A stretch of 64,000 nt of DNA from Jiangella sp. DSM 45060 (lineage in GTDB: Bacteria; Actinomycetota; Actinomycetes; Jiangellales; Jiangellaceae): the NCBI RefSeq assembly GCF_900105175.1, contig NZ_LT629771.1, positions 2,108,001 through 2,172,000 of the forward strand. Reading direction: 5' to 3'. Shown here in pieces: positions 41,146-52,541 of the stretch (positions are counted from its first letter, which is position 1; every line of letters begins with the position of its first letter). A program made the translations under genes and the position numbers. The notes below the pieces were generated by a model. That model searched no databases, was not told the DNA's origin, and saw nothing but the letters and a program-made list of their open reading frames with translations.

Positions 41146-41873
41146 AGCCAGGACGGCAGCGCCGGCAGCGCACCGGCCGGCTGCACCCGCAGCGCGGAGC
41201 CGGACGAGCGGCCGATCAGCCAGCTCAGCACCTCGGACGGCGACCCGCCGACGGTGACGGGTGCCTCGGCGCCCAGGTGCTCGACGCCGGCGCCGTCGAT
41301 CTCGAGGGTGACGGCGGGGACGTCCTCGCGGCGGCCGAACGCGCGCACCGTCTCGTCGAGGGCGCGGCGGACGAACGCGGCCGGCCAGTCGGCCGGGCCG
41401 TAGCCGGTGCGCAGGTCGGCGTGGTGCACCTCGAGCTCGCGCAGCCGCAGCCAGAGCACCCGCCGCCCGGGCAGCGGCTCACCCGTGGCGGCCGGGCCGC
41501 GGCGCACCTGGCGCTCCCAGCCGTCGTCGGGCATCTCCATGACGGCGCGGACGAAGCGGTCGGCGGAGACGCGCAGGTCGTCGACGATCTCGGCGGCGGG
41601 CCGGGTGGCGCCGGCCTCGATGTCGGCGTTGCGGGCCTCGACGCTGGGATACATCGGGTTCTCGCGGCCGGTGCGGGCCCAGCCGAGCAGGTTGGACAGC
41701 GCGTCGGCGTTGCGGGCCACATGCGTGAGGACGTGGGCGCGGGTCCAGCCGGGACATAGACTGGGAGCGGCCAGGCCGGCGTCGTCGAGCGTGGCGGCCG
41801 TCGCGATGAGGCGTTCGGTCGCGGCGGTCACCGGCCCGGCGGCGGGGGAGTCACCGCCGGAATCGTGGGACAT
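41142..41873 (-). CDS. Maleylpyruvate isomerase-family, mycothiol-dependent-type enzyme
   Basis: 243 residues from ATG 41873; a GTG at 41897 would add eight. The N-terminal DinB-like four-helix domain has the MDMPI pattern (CPGWTRAHVLTHVARNADALSNLLGWA, with metal-binding His), and a smaller C-terminal domain follows. Relatives use mycothiol, the actinobacterial thiol, for isomerase or transferase reactions; most paralogues have no known substrate. Its stop overlaps the MBL hydrolase start, so the two are translationally coupled. Divergent from uvrA. Confidence 0.8.
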   Translation of the reverse strand: MSHDSGGDSPAAGPVTAATERLIATAATLDDAGLAAPSLCPGWTRAHVLTHVARNADALSNLLGWARTGRENPMYPSVEARNADIEAGATRPAAEIVDDLRVSADRFVRAVMEMPDDGWERQVRRGPAATGEPLPGRRVLWLRLRELEVHHADLRTGYGPADWPAAFVRRALDETVRAFGRREDVPAVTLEIDGAGVEHLGAEAPVTVGGSPSEVLSWLIGRSSGSALRVQPAGALPALPSWL

Positions 41874-41970
41874 CGGTTCGGCGTTCACGGTGGGCACGGT
41901 TTCGAACCTAGCCCTGATCGGCCGCCGGGGCGACTGGGTTGGGCGTCCCGGACCGTTAGTCCGGCCGACC

Positions 41971-41993
41971 TTGTCGGACCCGCCCCCTACGAT
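41971..41993 (+). promoter_or_regulatory. uvrA promoter, RecA-NDp/PafBC-like
   Basis: TTGTCGGAC (41971-41979), an 8-base spacer and TACGAT (41988-41993): 7 of 9 in the upstream box, correct spacing and TANNNT -10. It lies about 106 bases before the uvrA ATG, so unlike uvrB and uvrC the transcript would have a leader. Confidence 0.6.
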
Positions 41994-42066
41994 GCAGTGA
42001 ACGGTCCGTCTGTCCGGCAGACCCGCCAACAACACGACGATGCAGTGAACCGTACGTCTGTCCAGC
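41990..42066 (+). repeat. 48-bp imperfect tandem duplication in the uvrA leader
   Basis: CGATGCAGTGAACGGTCCGT (from 41990) recurs as CGATGCAGTGAACCGTACGT (from 42038); similarity extends through GTCTGTCC. It starts at the -10 box, so it forms the 5' leader. A related ATGCAGTGACCGT occurs upstream of whiA (50823-50835). Confidence 0.75.
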
Positions 42067-42099
42067 GCACCACCCCGACACCGGAGCCCACGCGACCTC

Positions 42100-44964
<2,865 letters not shown>

Positions 44965-45033
44965 TCGATCTCAATCCGTCCGGGCTGCCCGCTCGTACAT
45001 AGGGTGAGCGGGTACCCCACGGAGAGGCGATCG

Positions 45034-45591
45034 ATGGCACAGCGGCACGCGGCAACGACCACGGACGGCGACACCGACGGCGACCACGCGGGCTGCGGCC
45101 ATTGCGTCGGCCGCCGCACGGCGCTGATGGGCCTGGGCGCCGTCGGCGTCGCGGGCCTGCTGGCGGCCTGCGGCGGCGGTGACGACGAGCCGAGCACGGG
45201 CGGCGCGCCGTCGGCGCAGCCCAGCGCCGAGGCGACCGACGGCGGCAGCAGCGCCGAGGCCACGCCGCCGGCCGAGCCGTCGACGCCCGCGGAGGAGCCC
45301 GGCGGCGAGGCGCTCACCAGCACCGACAAGGTCCCGGTGGGCGGCGGCGTCGTGCTGCACGTCCCCGGCGTCGTGGTGGCGCAGCCCGAGGCCGGCACGT
45401 TCGTCGCCTACAGCAGCACCTGCACGCACCAGGGCTGCGCCGTCACCACGGTGGCCGACGGCCTGATCACCTGCGACTGCCACGGCAGCCAGTTCAACGT
45501 CGCCGACGGCTCGGTGGCCAACGGCCCGGCCGAGCAGCCGCTGCCGGCGGTGGCGATCCTCGTCGAGGGCGACCAGATCCTCGCCGGCTGA
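45034..45591 (+). CDS. Tat-exported Rieske [2Fe-2S] lipoprotein
   Basis: 185 residues. ATG 45034 follows GGAGAGG. The N-terminus has a twin-arginine signal (GRRTALMGLG) ending in a lipobox Leu-Leu-Ala-Ala-Cys, so it should be folded before export and lipid-anchored. A Pro/Glu/Ser-rich linker of about 45 residues leads to a Rieske domain with CTHQGC and CDCHGS, the Cys/His ligands and disulfide Cys of the 2Fe-2S cluster. Similar small Rieske proteins are common in actinobacteria; the redox partner is unknown. The position after uvrA is probably incidental. Confidence 0.92.
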   Translation: MAQRHAATTTDGDTDGDHAGCGHCVGRRTALMGLGAVGVAGLLAACGGGDDEPSTGGAPSAQPSAEATDGGSSAEATPPAEPSTPAEEPGGEALTSTDKVPVGGGVVLHVPGVVVAQPEAGTFVAYSSTCTHQGCAVTTVADGLITCDCHGSQFNVADGSVANGPAEQPLPAVAILVEGDQILAG

Positions 45592-45600
45592 GACGAAGTC

Positions 45601-45699
45601 GCCAGCGGGGTGGAGGATGCTTCGCCGGCTCCGCTACGCGGCGGTGAAGCATGCCGCGGGCGCTCTTGACGCCTGCTCCGCATCCTCCGCCCCGTCAGC
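45601..45699. repeat. ~100-bp imperfect palindrome downstream of the Rieske gene
   Basis: Outer arms 45601-45620 and 45680-45699 match at 16 of 20 (core GGAGGATGC/GCATCCTCC). An inner repeat ATGCTTCGCCG/CGGTGAAGCAT matches 10 of 11. The nested structure suggests a short dispersed repeat rather than a simple terminator. Confidence 0.6.
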
Positions 45700-45720
45700 G
45701 ACGCTCCGGCGGCTGGCGGG

Positions 45721-45768
45721 GCCGCACCCGGCCGGTGCGAACGGGGTGAACCGGCGGCCGGGTGCGGC
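45721..45768. terminator. Perfect 14-bp hairpin between convergent genes
   Basis: GCCGCACCCGGCCG (45721-45734) pairs with CGGCCGGGTGCGGC (45755-45768) over a 20-base loop, between the Rieske gene and the convergent membrane-protein gene. It probably serves both. Confidence 0.75.
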
Positions 45769-45789
45769 GTCAGGGGAGCAACGCGGGGC

Positions 45790-46629
45790 TCAGGCGCCCG
45801 GACGCGGCTCCGTGGGTGGCGGCTCCTCGTCGCCGAACAGCGACTGCCCCGGCGGGTCGGCGGGCGCGCCCGCGGGCGAACCGTCACCCGCCGAGCCGTA
45901 CGAGGCCGACGCCGACGCCGCGGCACCGCGACCCATCGGCGGGTCGAAGTTCGACGGCGACAGCTTCGCCCACCACTCGCGGGCGGTGTTGATGCCACCG
46001 ACGCCGAACGCGATCGTGACCGCGCCCAGGATCGCCAGCGGCAGGTACTGCAGCAGCGTGTTCTCGATCTTCGACGTCACCGACGACGCGAAGTTCAGCG
46101 TGTCGAACGCGGCCAGGATCCCGATCACCAGCACGCCGATGCGCACCGCGGTGCTGACCCAGCCCATGTTCCGGCTCTCCGCGAACGGCCGGACGACATT
46201 CGCCGCCCAATTGGCGATCGCGGCCGCCACGAACAGCACCAGAAGCGCGATGGCCACCAGCGGCAGATAGGCGATGAGCCGGTTCAGCATCGTCGTCAGC
46301 TGATCGATCCGCAGTACTTCCGCGGCGATCTGCACGAAGATGATGAAGATCAGGAAGTAGGCCACTTGGCCGATCAGCGCCACACCGCTGGTTCCGGCCT
46401 GGCGCAGGGTGTTCTCGATGCCGGCGGCCTCGGTCAGGCGACCGGCGCCGATCTTGTTCAGTCCGGCCGTGAGCAGCCGTCGGATCAGCTTCGCGACCCA
46501 GTGCCCGACCAGCAGCAGTAGTAGCGCGACCACCAGGCGCGGCACGAAGTCGCCGATGTCGGAGCCGAGTCGGCTGAACGAGTCGCCGAGTTGGTCGACG
46601 AAATTCTCTGTACGCACAGATGTGGGCAT
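45790..46629 (-). CDS. TM-helix-repeat membrane protein (mechanosensitive-channel-like, CmpX type)
   Basis: 279 residues from ATG 46629. Four or five TM helices: about 27-47, 80-105, 118-140, 160-175 and 195-212. The repeated conserved TM-helix pattern (PRLVVALLLLLVGHWVAKLIRRLLTAGLNKIG and LPLVAIALLVLFVAAAIANWAANVVRPF) is that of PF05552, found in small mechanosensitive-channel relatives. The soluble MscS beta domain is missing, so channel activity is uncertain. The C-terminal ~60 residues are Gly/Ser/Pro-rich and cytoplasmic. Divergent from uvrC. Confidence 0.8.
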   Translation of the reverse strand: MPTSVRTENFVDQLGDSFSRLGSDIGDFVPRLVVALLLLLVGHWVAKLIRRLLTAGLNKIGAGRLTEAAGIENTLRQAGTSGVALIGQVAYFLIFIIFVQIAAEVLRIDQLTTMLNRLIAYLPLVAIALLVLFVAAAIANWAANVVRPFAESRNMGWVSTAVRIGVLVIGILAAFDTLNFASSVTSKIENTLLQYLPLAILGAVTIAFGVGGINTAREWWAKLSPSNFDPPMGRGAAASASASYGSAGDGSPAGAPADPPGQSLFGDEEPPPTEPRPGA

Positions 46630-46811
46630 TCCATGCCTCCCGCCTTGTCTCGAAGGTGCCCCCGAAGATAGTTCCGGCCGGGGAACCGATCATTGCGATT
46701 CCGATTTGTTCCGCTATTCGGCCGAGGGAGGTGTGAGAATTGTCGGCACATCGCCGCACATTGCCGGTCGGGCGTTCGGTCACGCTCACCGCGAACACCG
46801 GCATGCGGGGT

Positions 46812-46834
46812 CTGTCGGTGCGAGGTCATAGGCT
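46812..46834 (+). promoter_or_regulatory. uvrC promoter, RecA-NDp/PafBC type
   Basis: CTGTCGGTG (46812-46820; 8 of 9), an 8-base spacer and TAGGCT (46829-46834) match TTGTCRGTG-N8-TANNNT. The -10 ends 7 bases before the GTG at 46842, implying a leaderless uvrC mRNA. Confidence 0.7.
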
Positions 46835-46841
46835 GTCTGTC

Positions 46842-48827
46842 GTGGCCGATCCGACGACGTACCGACCGGCCCCGGGGTCGATCCCGGTCGAGCCCGGGGT
46901 CTACCGCTTCAGCGACGCTCACGGCCGCGTCATCTACGTCGGCAAGGCCAAGAGCCTGCGCGCGCGGCTGTCGTCGTACTTCCAGGACCTCTCCGCGCTG
47001 CACCCGCGCACGTTCGCCATGGTCACCACCGCGGCCAAGGTCGAGTGGACGGTGGTGCGCACCGAGGTCGAGGCGCTGCAGCTGGAGTACTCCTGGATCA
47101 AGGAGTTCGACCCGCGGTTCAACGTCCGCTACCGCGACGACAAGTCCTACCCGTACCTCGCCGTCACGCTGAACGAGGAGTTCCCGCGGGCCATGGTCAT
47201 GCGCGGGGCGAAGAAGCGCGGCGTCCGCTACTTCGGCCCGTACGCGCACGCCTGGGCCATCCGCGAGTCGCTCGACCAGCTGCTGCGGGTGTTCCCGGTG
47301 CGCAGCTGCTCCAAGGGCGTGTTCAACCGGTCGAAGCAGATCGGCCGGCCGTGCCTGCTCGGCTACATCGGCAAGTGCTCGGCGCCGTGCGTCGGCCGGG
47401 TCGACGCCGACGAGCACCGTCAGATCGCCGACGACCTCGTCTCGTTCCTCGACGGCCGCACGTCGGGCTACGTCCGGCGGCTGGAGAAGGAGATGAAGGC
47501 CGCCGCGGCCGAGCTCGACTACGAGCGGGCCGCCCGGCTGCGCGACGACATCGCCGCGCTCGAGCGGGCCATGGAGGCCAACGCCGTCGTGCTCGGCGAC
47601 GGCACCGACGCCGACGTCGTCGCGCTCGCCGACGACACCCTCGAGGTCGCCGTCCAGGTGTTCTACGTGCGCGGCGGCCGGGTCCGCGGGCAGCGCGGCT
47701 GGGTCGCCGACAAATCCGACGACGCCCCCGCCGGCGAGCTGGTCGAGCGGTTCCTGCTGCAGCTCTACGGCGAGCTGGGCGGCGAGTCGGTGCCGCGCGA
47801 GGTGCTGGTGCCGGCGCTGCCCGACGACCCCGGCGAGGCGGCCGCGCTGACGGAGCTGCTGGCCGAGTTGCGCGGCGGCCGGGTCGACATCCGGGTGCCG
47901 CAGCGCGGCGACAAGCGGGCGCTGCTGCAGACCGTCGCCGCCAACGCCAAGCAGTCGCTGAACCTGCACAAGACGAAGCGGGCCAGCGACCTCACCACCC
48001 GCAGCCGGGCGCTCGAGGAGATCCAGGAGGCGCTCGAGCTCGACGAGCCGCCGCTGCGCATCGAGTGCTACGACATCTCCAACCTGGCCGGCACCGAGGT
48101 GGTCGGGTCCATGGTGGTGTTCGAGGACGGCCTGCCGCGCAAGAGCGAGTACCGCAAGTTCACCGTCCGCGGCGAGCAGGGCGGCACCGACGACGTCGCC
48201 TCCATCCGCGAGGTGCTGATCCGCCGGTTCCGCCGGCTGCGCGAGTCGCCCCAGGCCGACCAGGGCGAACCCGCACCCGACGGCGCCGCGCCCGAGCTGC
48301 GTCCCGGCATCGACCCCGACACCGGGCGGCCGCGCAAGTTTTCCTACGCGCCCGGCCTGGTCGTCGTCGACGGCGGCCAGCCGCAGGTCAACGCGGCCCG
48401 GCAGGCCATGGACGAAGCAGGCGTCAGCGACATCCCCGTCGTCGGGCTGGCCAAGCGCCTGGAAGAAGTGTGGCCGCCCGACTCCGACCACCCGATCATC
48501 CTGCCGCGCACCAGCGAGGGCCTGTACCTCCTGCAGCGGGTCCGCGACGAAGCGCACCGGTTCGCCATCACGTTCCACCGGCAGCGCCGCTCCACGTCCA
48601 TGGTCGACAGCCTGCTCGACGGCGTGCCCGGCCTGGGGCCCACGCGCCGCAAGGCGCTCATGACCACGTTCGGGTCGCTGAAACGGCTGCGAACTGCGAC
48701 CATGGAGCAGATCGCGGAGGTCCCCGGCTTCGGTCCTGCCACGGCGCAGGCGGTGGTCGACGCGCTGGCACAGCGCCCGGCCACCCCGGCCGTCAACACC
48801 GCGACCGGCGAGATCCTCGATCCGTGA
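46842..48827 (+). CDS. uvrC: Excinuclease ABC subunit C
   Basis: 661 residues. The GTG at 46842 is chosen over the open frame reaching 46740 because the extension covers the promoter and the native N-terminus begins [14 protein letters not shown]. Domains: GIY-YIG nuclease ([25 protein letters not shown], 20-95), which makes the 3' incision; Cys cluster near 160-187; UVR domain near 220-250; RNase-H-like nuclease ([24 protein letters not shown], ~407) for the 5' incision; C-terminal HhH2. Followed by rapZ, yvcK and whiA in the conserved actinobacterial order. Damage-inducible by its promoter. Confidence 0.97.
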   Translation: MADPTTYRPAPGSIPVEPGVYRFSDAHGRVIYVGKAKSLRARLSSYFQDLSALHPRTFAMVTTAAKVEWTVVRTEVEALQLEYSWIKEFDPRFNVRYRDDKSYPYLAVTLNEEFPRAMVMRGAKKRGVRYFGPYAHAWAIRESLDQLLRVFPVRSCSKGVFNRSKQIGRPCLLGYIGKCSAPCVGRVDADEHRQIADDLVSFLDGRTSGYVRRLEKEMKAAAAELDYERAARLRDDIAALERAMEANAVVLGDGTDADVVALADDTLEVAVQVFYVRGGRVRGQRGWVADKSDDAPAGELVERFLLQLYGELGGESVPREVLVPALPDDPGEAAALTELLAELRGGRVDIRVPQRGDKRALLQTVAANAKQSLNLHKTKRASDLTTRSRALEEIQEALELDEPPLRIECYDISNLAGTEVVGSMVVFEDGLPRKSEYRKFTVRGEQGGTDDVASIREVLIRRFRRLRESPQADQGEPAPDGAAPELRPGIDPDTGRPRKFSYAPGLVVVDGGQPQVNAARQAMDEAGVSDIPVVGLAKRLEEVWPPDSDHPIILPRTSEGLYLLQRVRDEAHRFAITFHRQRRSTSMVDSLLDGVPGLGPTRRKALMTTFGSLKRLRTATMEQIAEVPGFGPATAQAVVDALAQRPATPAVNTATGEILDP

Positions 48828-48907
48828 CCACCCGTGGCCACGGTCGCTCGCCGGACGCGCCCCCGACAACTGAACATCCACGCCGCACCGCACAAGGGGA
48901 TCGCACC

Positions 48908-49795
48908 ATGAACGACCAAGGCCGTCCCGAGGCCTCGGAGAAGCTCGACCTCCTCCTCGTCACCGGCATGTCCGGGGCCGGGAAGACCGCCGCCACGGCT
49001 GCGCTCGACGACATCGGCTGGTTCGTCGTCGACAACCTGCCGCCGTCGCTTCTCATGGACCTCGTCACCACCGTCACCCAGCGCACCGACCTGCGCCGCG
49101 TCGCCGTCGTCGCCGACGTCCGCGGCGGGGTGTTCTTCGGCGAGCTGCGCGGCGCCCTCGACCGCCTCACCGAGCAGGGCTACCGCCCGACGGTGCTGTT
49201 CCTCGAGGCCGGCGACGAAGCGCTGGTCCGCCGGTTCGAGTCGGCGCGCCGTCCGCACCCGCTGCAGGGCGGCGGACGCGTCCTCGAGGCCATCGAGCGC
49301 GAGCGTGAGGAGCTGGCGTCGCTGCGGGTCGCCGCCGACGTCGTCATCGACACCTCGCTGCTCAACCCGCACGAGCTGGCCGGCCGGGTGCGGTCGGCGT
49401 TCTCGGCGCCCGAGATCACCGGACTGCGGGCCATCGTCATCTCGTTCGGATTCAAGTACGGTCTGCCGGTGGACGCCGATCTCGTCGCCGACATGCGGTT
49501 CCTGCCGAACCCGCACTGGGTGCCGCACCTGCGGCCGCAGAACGGCACCGACGCCGAGGTCAGCGACTACGTGCTGGCACAGCCGACCGCCGAGGACTTC
49601 CTCGACCACTACAGCGAGCTGGTCGCCATGGTGGCGCCCGGCTACCTGCACGAGGGCAAGCGGTTCGTCACCATCGGCATCGGCTGTACCGGCGGCAAGC
49701 ACCGCAGCGTCGCGATGAGCGAGGCGCTCGCGCAGCGGCTGCGCAAACAGGGCATCGAGACCCTCGTGGTCCATCGCGATCTCGGACGGGAATGA
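48908..49795 (+). CDS. rapZ: RNase adapter protein RapZ
   Basis: 295 residues from ATG 48908 (AGGGG 7 bases upstream). Walker A GMSGAGKTAA near residue 19, and the RapZ C-terminal pattern (RFLPNPHWVPHLRPQNGTD; IGIGCTGGKHRSVAMSE near 255). In E. coli RapZ binds UDP-GlcNAc-pathway signals and guides RNase E to the GlmZ sRNA. In actinobacteria the nucleotide-binding function is conserved, but the partner is not settled. The last bases overlap yvcK (ATGA), so the two are translationally coupled. Confidence 0.96.
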   Translation: MNDQGRPEASEKLDLLLVTGMSGAGKTAATAALDDIGWFVVDNLPPSLLMDLVTTVTQRTDLRRVAVVADVRGGVFFGELRGALDRLTEQGYRPTVLFLEAGDEALVRRFESARRPHPLQGGGRVLEAIEREREELASLRVAADVVIDTSLLNPHELAGRVRSAFSAPEITGLRAIVISFGFKYGLPVDADLVADMRFLPNPHWVPHLRPQNGTDAEVSDYVLAQPTAEDFLDHYSELVAMVAPGYLHEGKRFVTIGIGCTGGKHRSVAMSEALAQRLRKQGIETLVVHRDLGRE

Positions 49796-50808
49796 CCGGA
49801 ACACTCTCCAGCACGACGGGCGACGTCGCCCGCGGCCGGCTCGCCGGCCCGAAGGTGACCGCCCTGGGCGGCGGCCACGGACTGGCGGCGTCGCTCGCGG
49901 CGTTGCGCCGTATGGCGGGCCGTCTGACGGCCATCGTCACCGTCGCCGACGACGGCGGCTCCAGCGGCCGGCTGCGTGAGGAGCTGGGCGTACTGCCGCC
50001 GGGCGACCTCCGCATGGCGCTGGCCGCCCTCTGCGGCGACGACGACTGGGGCCGCACATGGGCGCGGGTGCTGCAGCACCGGTTCCTCAGCGGGGGAGAA
50101 CTGCACAACCACGCGGCCGGCAACCTGCTCATCGTCGCCCTGTGGGAGCTGCTCGGCGGCCACGTCGAGGGCCTCGACTGGGTCGGCCGGCTGCTCGGCG
50201 CGCAGGGCCGGGTGCTGCCGATGGCGCTCGTCCCGCTGACCATCGAGGCGCTGGTCGGCCGCCCGGCGGCGCAGCCCGGCGCCCCGCGCGAGGTCTTCAC
50301 CGTCAGCGGCCAGCACGAGGTGGCCACCACCGACGGCGACATCGTCGCCGTCTGCCTCGTCCCGGACGACCCGCCGGCCTGCCCCGAGGCGCTCGAGGCC
50401 ATCGCCGACGCCGACTGGGTGGTGCTCGGCCCCGGCTCCTGGTTCAGCAGCGTCGTGCCGCACCTGCTCGTCCCGGAGATCCGCGACGCTCTCGTGACGA
50501 CGTCCGCGCGCCGGGCCGTCACGCTGAACCTGTCCGAGGAAGGTGGCGAGACCACCGGCTTCACCCCGGAGATGCACCTCGAGGTGCTCGGTGCGTACGC
50601 GCCGGACCTGCGCCTCGACCTCGTCATCGCCGAACGGCGCTCCTGCACCGACGAGAAGCTGCTGCGCCGCATCGCCGGCGAGATGGGCGCCGAACTCGTC
50701 GTCGCCGACGTCGCGAAGGCTGACGGCACCGCCCAGCACGACCCTGTCCGGCTGGGCCGCACCTACGCCCAGACGCTCGGCAACAGCGGCATCGGCCCTT
50801 GGCACTGA
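49792..50808 (+). CDS. yvcK: Gluconeogenesis factor YvcK family protein
   Basis: 338 residues, a CofD-like Rossmann fold: ALGGGHGLAASLAALRR (~24), TVADDGGSSGRLREELGVLPPGDLRMALAAL (~50-80), LSGGELHNHAAGNLLI (~100), and GPGSWFSSVVPHLLVPEI (~215). YvcK/CuvA/GlmR proteins bind UDP-sugars and control carbon flow to cell-wall precursors in Bacillus and mycobacteria. The order rapZ-yvcK-whiA is conserved in Gram-positives. The ATG overlaps the rapZ stop. Confidence 0.95.
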   Translation: MTGTLSSTTGDVARGRLAGPKVTALGGGHGLAASLAALRRMAGRLTAIVTVADDGGSSGRLREELGVLPPGDLRMALAALCGDDDWGRTWARVLQHRFLSGGELHNHAAGNLLIVALWELLGGHVEGLDWVGRLLGAQGRVLPMALVPLTIEALVGRPAAQPGAPREVFTVSGQHEVATTDGDIVAVCLVPDDPPACPEALEAIADADWVVLGPGSWFSSVVPHLLVPEIRDALVTTSARRAVTLNLSEEGGETTGFTPEMHLEVLGAYAPDLRLDLVIAERRSCTDEKLLRRIAGEMGAELVVADVAKADGTAQHDPVRLGRTYAQTLGNSGIGPWH

Positions 50809-50871
50809 GGGCCTTGTCCGGCATGCAGTGACCGTGACCGGACAGACCCTCCGGTGTGGCAGGATCACCGC

Positions 50872-51852
50872 ATGGCGATGACAGCATCCGTGAAGGACGA
50901 GCTGGCTCGCCTCGAGGTGACAAGGACGTGCTGCCGTAAGGCTGAGGTGTCGTCGCTGCTGCGCTTTGCCGGCGGCCTGCACATCGTCAGTGGGAAGATC
51001 GTCATCGAGGCCGAGTTGGATACGGGGGTCGCGGCCCGCAGGCTGCGACGTGACATAGCGGAGGTGTTCGGCCACGACAGCGACCTCGCGATGGTCGCGG
51101 CCGGTGGGCTGCGCAAGGGCAGCCGCTACGTCGTGCGCGTGGTGCGCGACGGCGAGCGGCTGGCGCGGCAGACGGGGTTGATCGACGCCAGTGGGCGGCC
51201 GGTCCGCGGGCTGCCGCCGCAGGTGGTGAACGGGGCCGACCACGACGCCGAGGCGGCGTGGCGGGGCGCGTTCCTCGCCCACGGGTCGTTGACCGAGCCC
51301 GGCCGCAGCTCCGCGCTGGAGGTGACCTGCCCGGGGCCCGAGGCGGCGCTGGCGCTGGTCGGCGCGGCCCGGCGGCTGGACATCTCGGCCAAGGCGCGCG
51401 ACGTGCGGGGGACCGACCGCGTGGTGGTCCGCGACGGCGACGCCATCGGGGCGCTGCTGACCCGGCTGGGCGCGCACGACAGCGTGCTGGCCTGGGAAGA
51501 ACGGCGCATGCGGCGCGAGGTGCGGGCCACGGCGAACCGGCTGGCCAACTTCGACGACGCCAACCTGCGCCGGTCGGCGCGGGCGGCCGTCGCGGCGGGG
51601 GCGCGGGTCGAGCGGGCGCTGGAGATCCTCGGCGAGGATGTCCCCGACCACCTGCGCCAGGCCGGGCTGCTGCGGCTGGAGAACAAACAGGCCAGCCTCG
51701 AGGAGCTGGGCCAGCTGTCCGACCCGCCCATGACGAAGGACGCGGTGGCCGGGCGCATCCGCCGGCTGCTCGCGATGGCCGACCGCAAGGCCGCCGACGA
51801 CGGCGTGCCCGACACCGAGGCCAGCCTCACGCCGGACATGCTCGCTCCGTGA
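50872..51852 (+). CDS. whiA: Sporulation/cell-division transcriptional regulator WhiA
   Basis: 326 residues. ATG 50872 gives the family N-terminus ([34 protein letters not shown]). It has the N-terminal LAGLIDADG-like homing-endonuclease-derived domain without nuclease residues, and the C-terminal HTH ([17 protein letters not shown]..., [17 protein letters not shown]). In Streptomyces WhiA acts with WhiB to switch on division genes in sporulating hyphae; it is kept in non-sporulating relatives too. A -10-like CAGGAT ends 6 bases before the ATG, so a leaderless start is possible. Confidence 0.97.
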   Translation: MAMTASVKDELARLEVTRTCCRKAEVSSLLRFAGGLHIVSGKIVIEAELDTGVAARRLRRDIAEVFGHDSDLAMVAAGGLRKGSRYVVRVVRDGERLARQTGLIDASGRPVRGLPPQVVNGADHDAEAAWRGAFLAHGSLTEPGRSSALEVTCPGPEAALALVGAARRLDISAKARDVRGTDRVVVRDGDAIGALLTRLGAHDSVLAWEERRMRREVRATANRLANFDDANLRRSARAAVAAGARVERALEILGEDVPDHLRQAGLLRLENKQASLEELGQLSDPPMTKDAVAGRIRRLLAMADRKAADDGVPDTEASLTPDMLAP

Positions 51853-52538
51853 GCGATGCCGGGCCGCCGTCCGGGCCGCAGGCGTGGGCGATGCAGATCG
51901 TCGTTCACCTGCCCCGGCCCGGCTCACCGGAGGGCGACCCGCCCACCCGGCGGGCGCTGCTGGAGGCAGTGGCGTCGGCGGCCGGCCGGCTGGTCGCCGC
52001 CGGGTACGCCGACGACGCCGACCCGGACTGGGCGGCGGCGATCCGTCAGTACGAGGACGGCTGGATCCGCAAGGTGGTGCGCCGCGCCCGCGGCGTGCAC
52101 TGGCAGCGGGTCCAGCCGCTGCCCGGCGTCGGCGTGACGCACGACGGCGCGAGCGTGCGGGCGCTGCTGCCCGGCCCCGTCGGCGAGCTGCCCGACGAGG
52201 TGCGGCGGCTGCAGGTCGGCGGCACCGAGGTGGAGGACGCCGCGGCCCCGGGCGAGCGCGACGCCGACCCCGCCGCGCTCGCCGTCGCCCTGAACCCGGC
52301 CGTGACGATGACGGCGGGCAAGGCGGCCGCTCAGGCCGGGCACGCCGCCCAGCTCGCCTGGCACGCGATGCCGGGGGACCGGCGGCTCGAGTGGACGGCG
52401 GCCGGCTGCCCGGTCCGCGTCGTGGCTGTGCCGCCCGCCGGGTGGCAGGCGGCACTGGTCCGGTCCGGGGTGGTGGTGCGCGACGGCGGCCTGACCGAGG
52501 TCACCCCCGGCACCACGACCGCCGCCGCGTGGTGGTGA
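51849..52538 (+). CDS. PTH2-like aminoacyl/peptidyl-tRNA hydrolase
   Basis: 229 residues from GTG 51849, overlapping the whiA stop (GTGA). The C-terminal half has [21 protein letters not shown] (~155-175), the conserved core of the PTH2 fold, which releases peptides from tRNA. The N-terminal half is variable in this actinobacterial group. It overlaps whiA, so it is co-transcribed. Activity on peptidyl-tRNA is expected from the family but not certain for this subgroup. Confidence 0.75.
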   Translation: MSDAGPPSGPQAWAMQIVVHLPRPGSPEGDPPTRRALLEAVASAAGRLVAAGYADDADPDWAAAIRQYEDGWIRKVVRRARGVHWQRVQPLPGVGVTHDGASVRALLPGPVGELPDEVRRLQVGGTEVEDAAAPGERDADPAALAVALNPAVTMTAGKAAAQAGHAAQLAWHAMPGDRRLEWTAAGCPVRVVAVPPAGWQAALVRSGVVVRDGGLTEVTPGTTTAAAWW

Positions 52539-52541
52539 GCG

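Noticed and set aside
41900-41915. LexA (SOS) box before uvrA at TTCGAACC
   Set aside because: Only a half-site resembling GAAC is present and there is no matching GTTC at the required distance.
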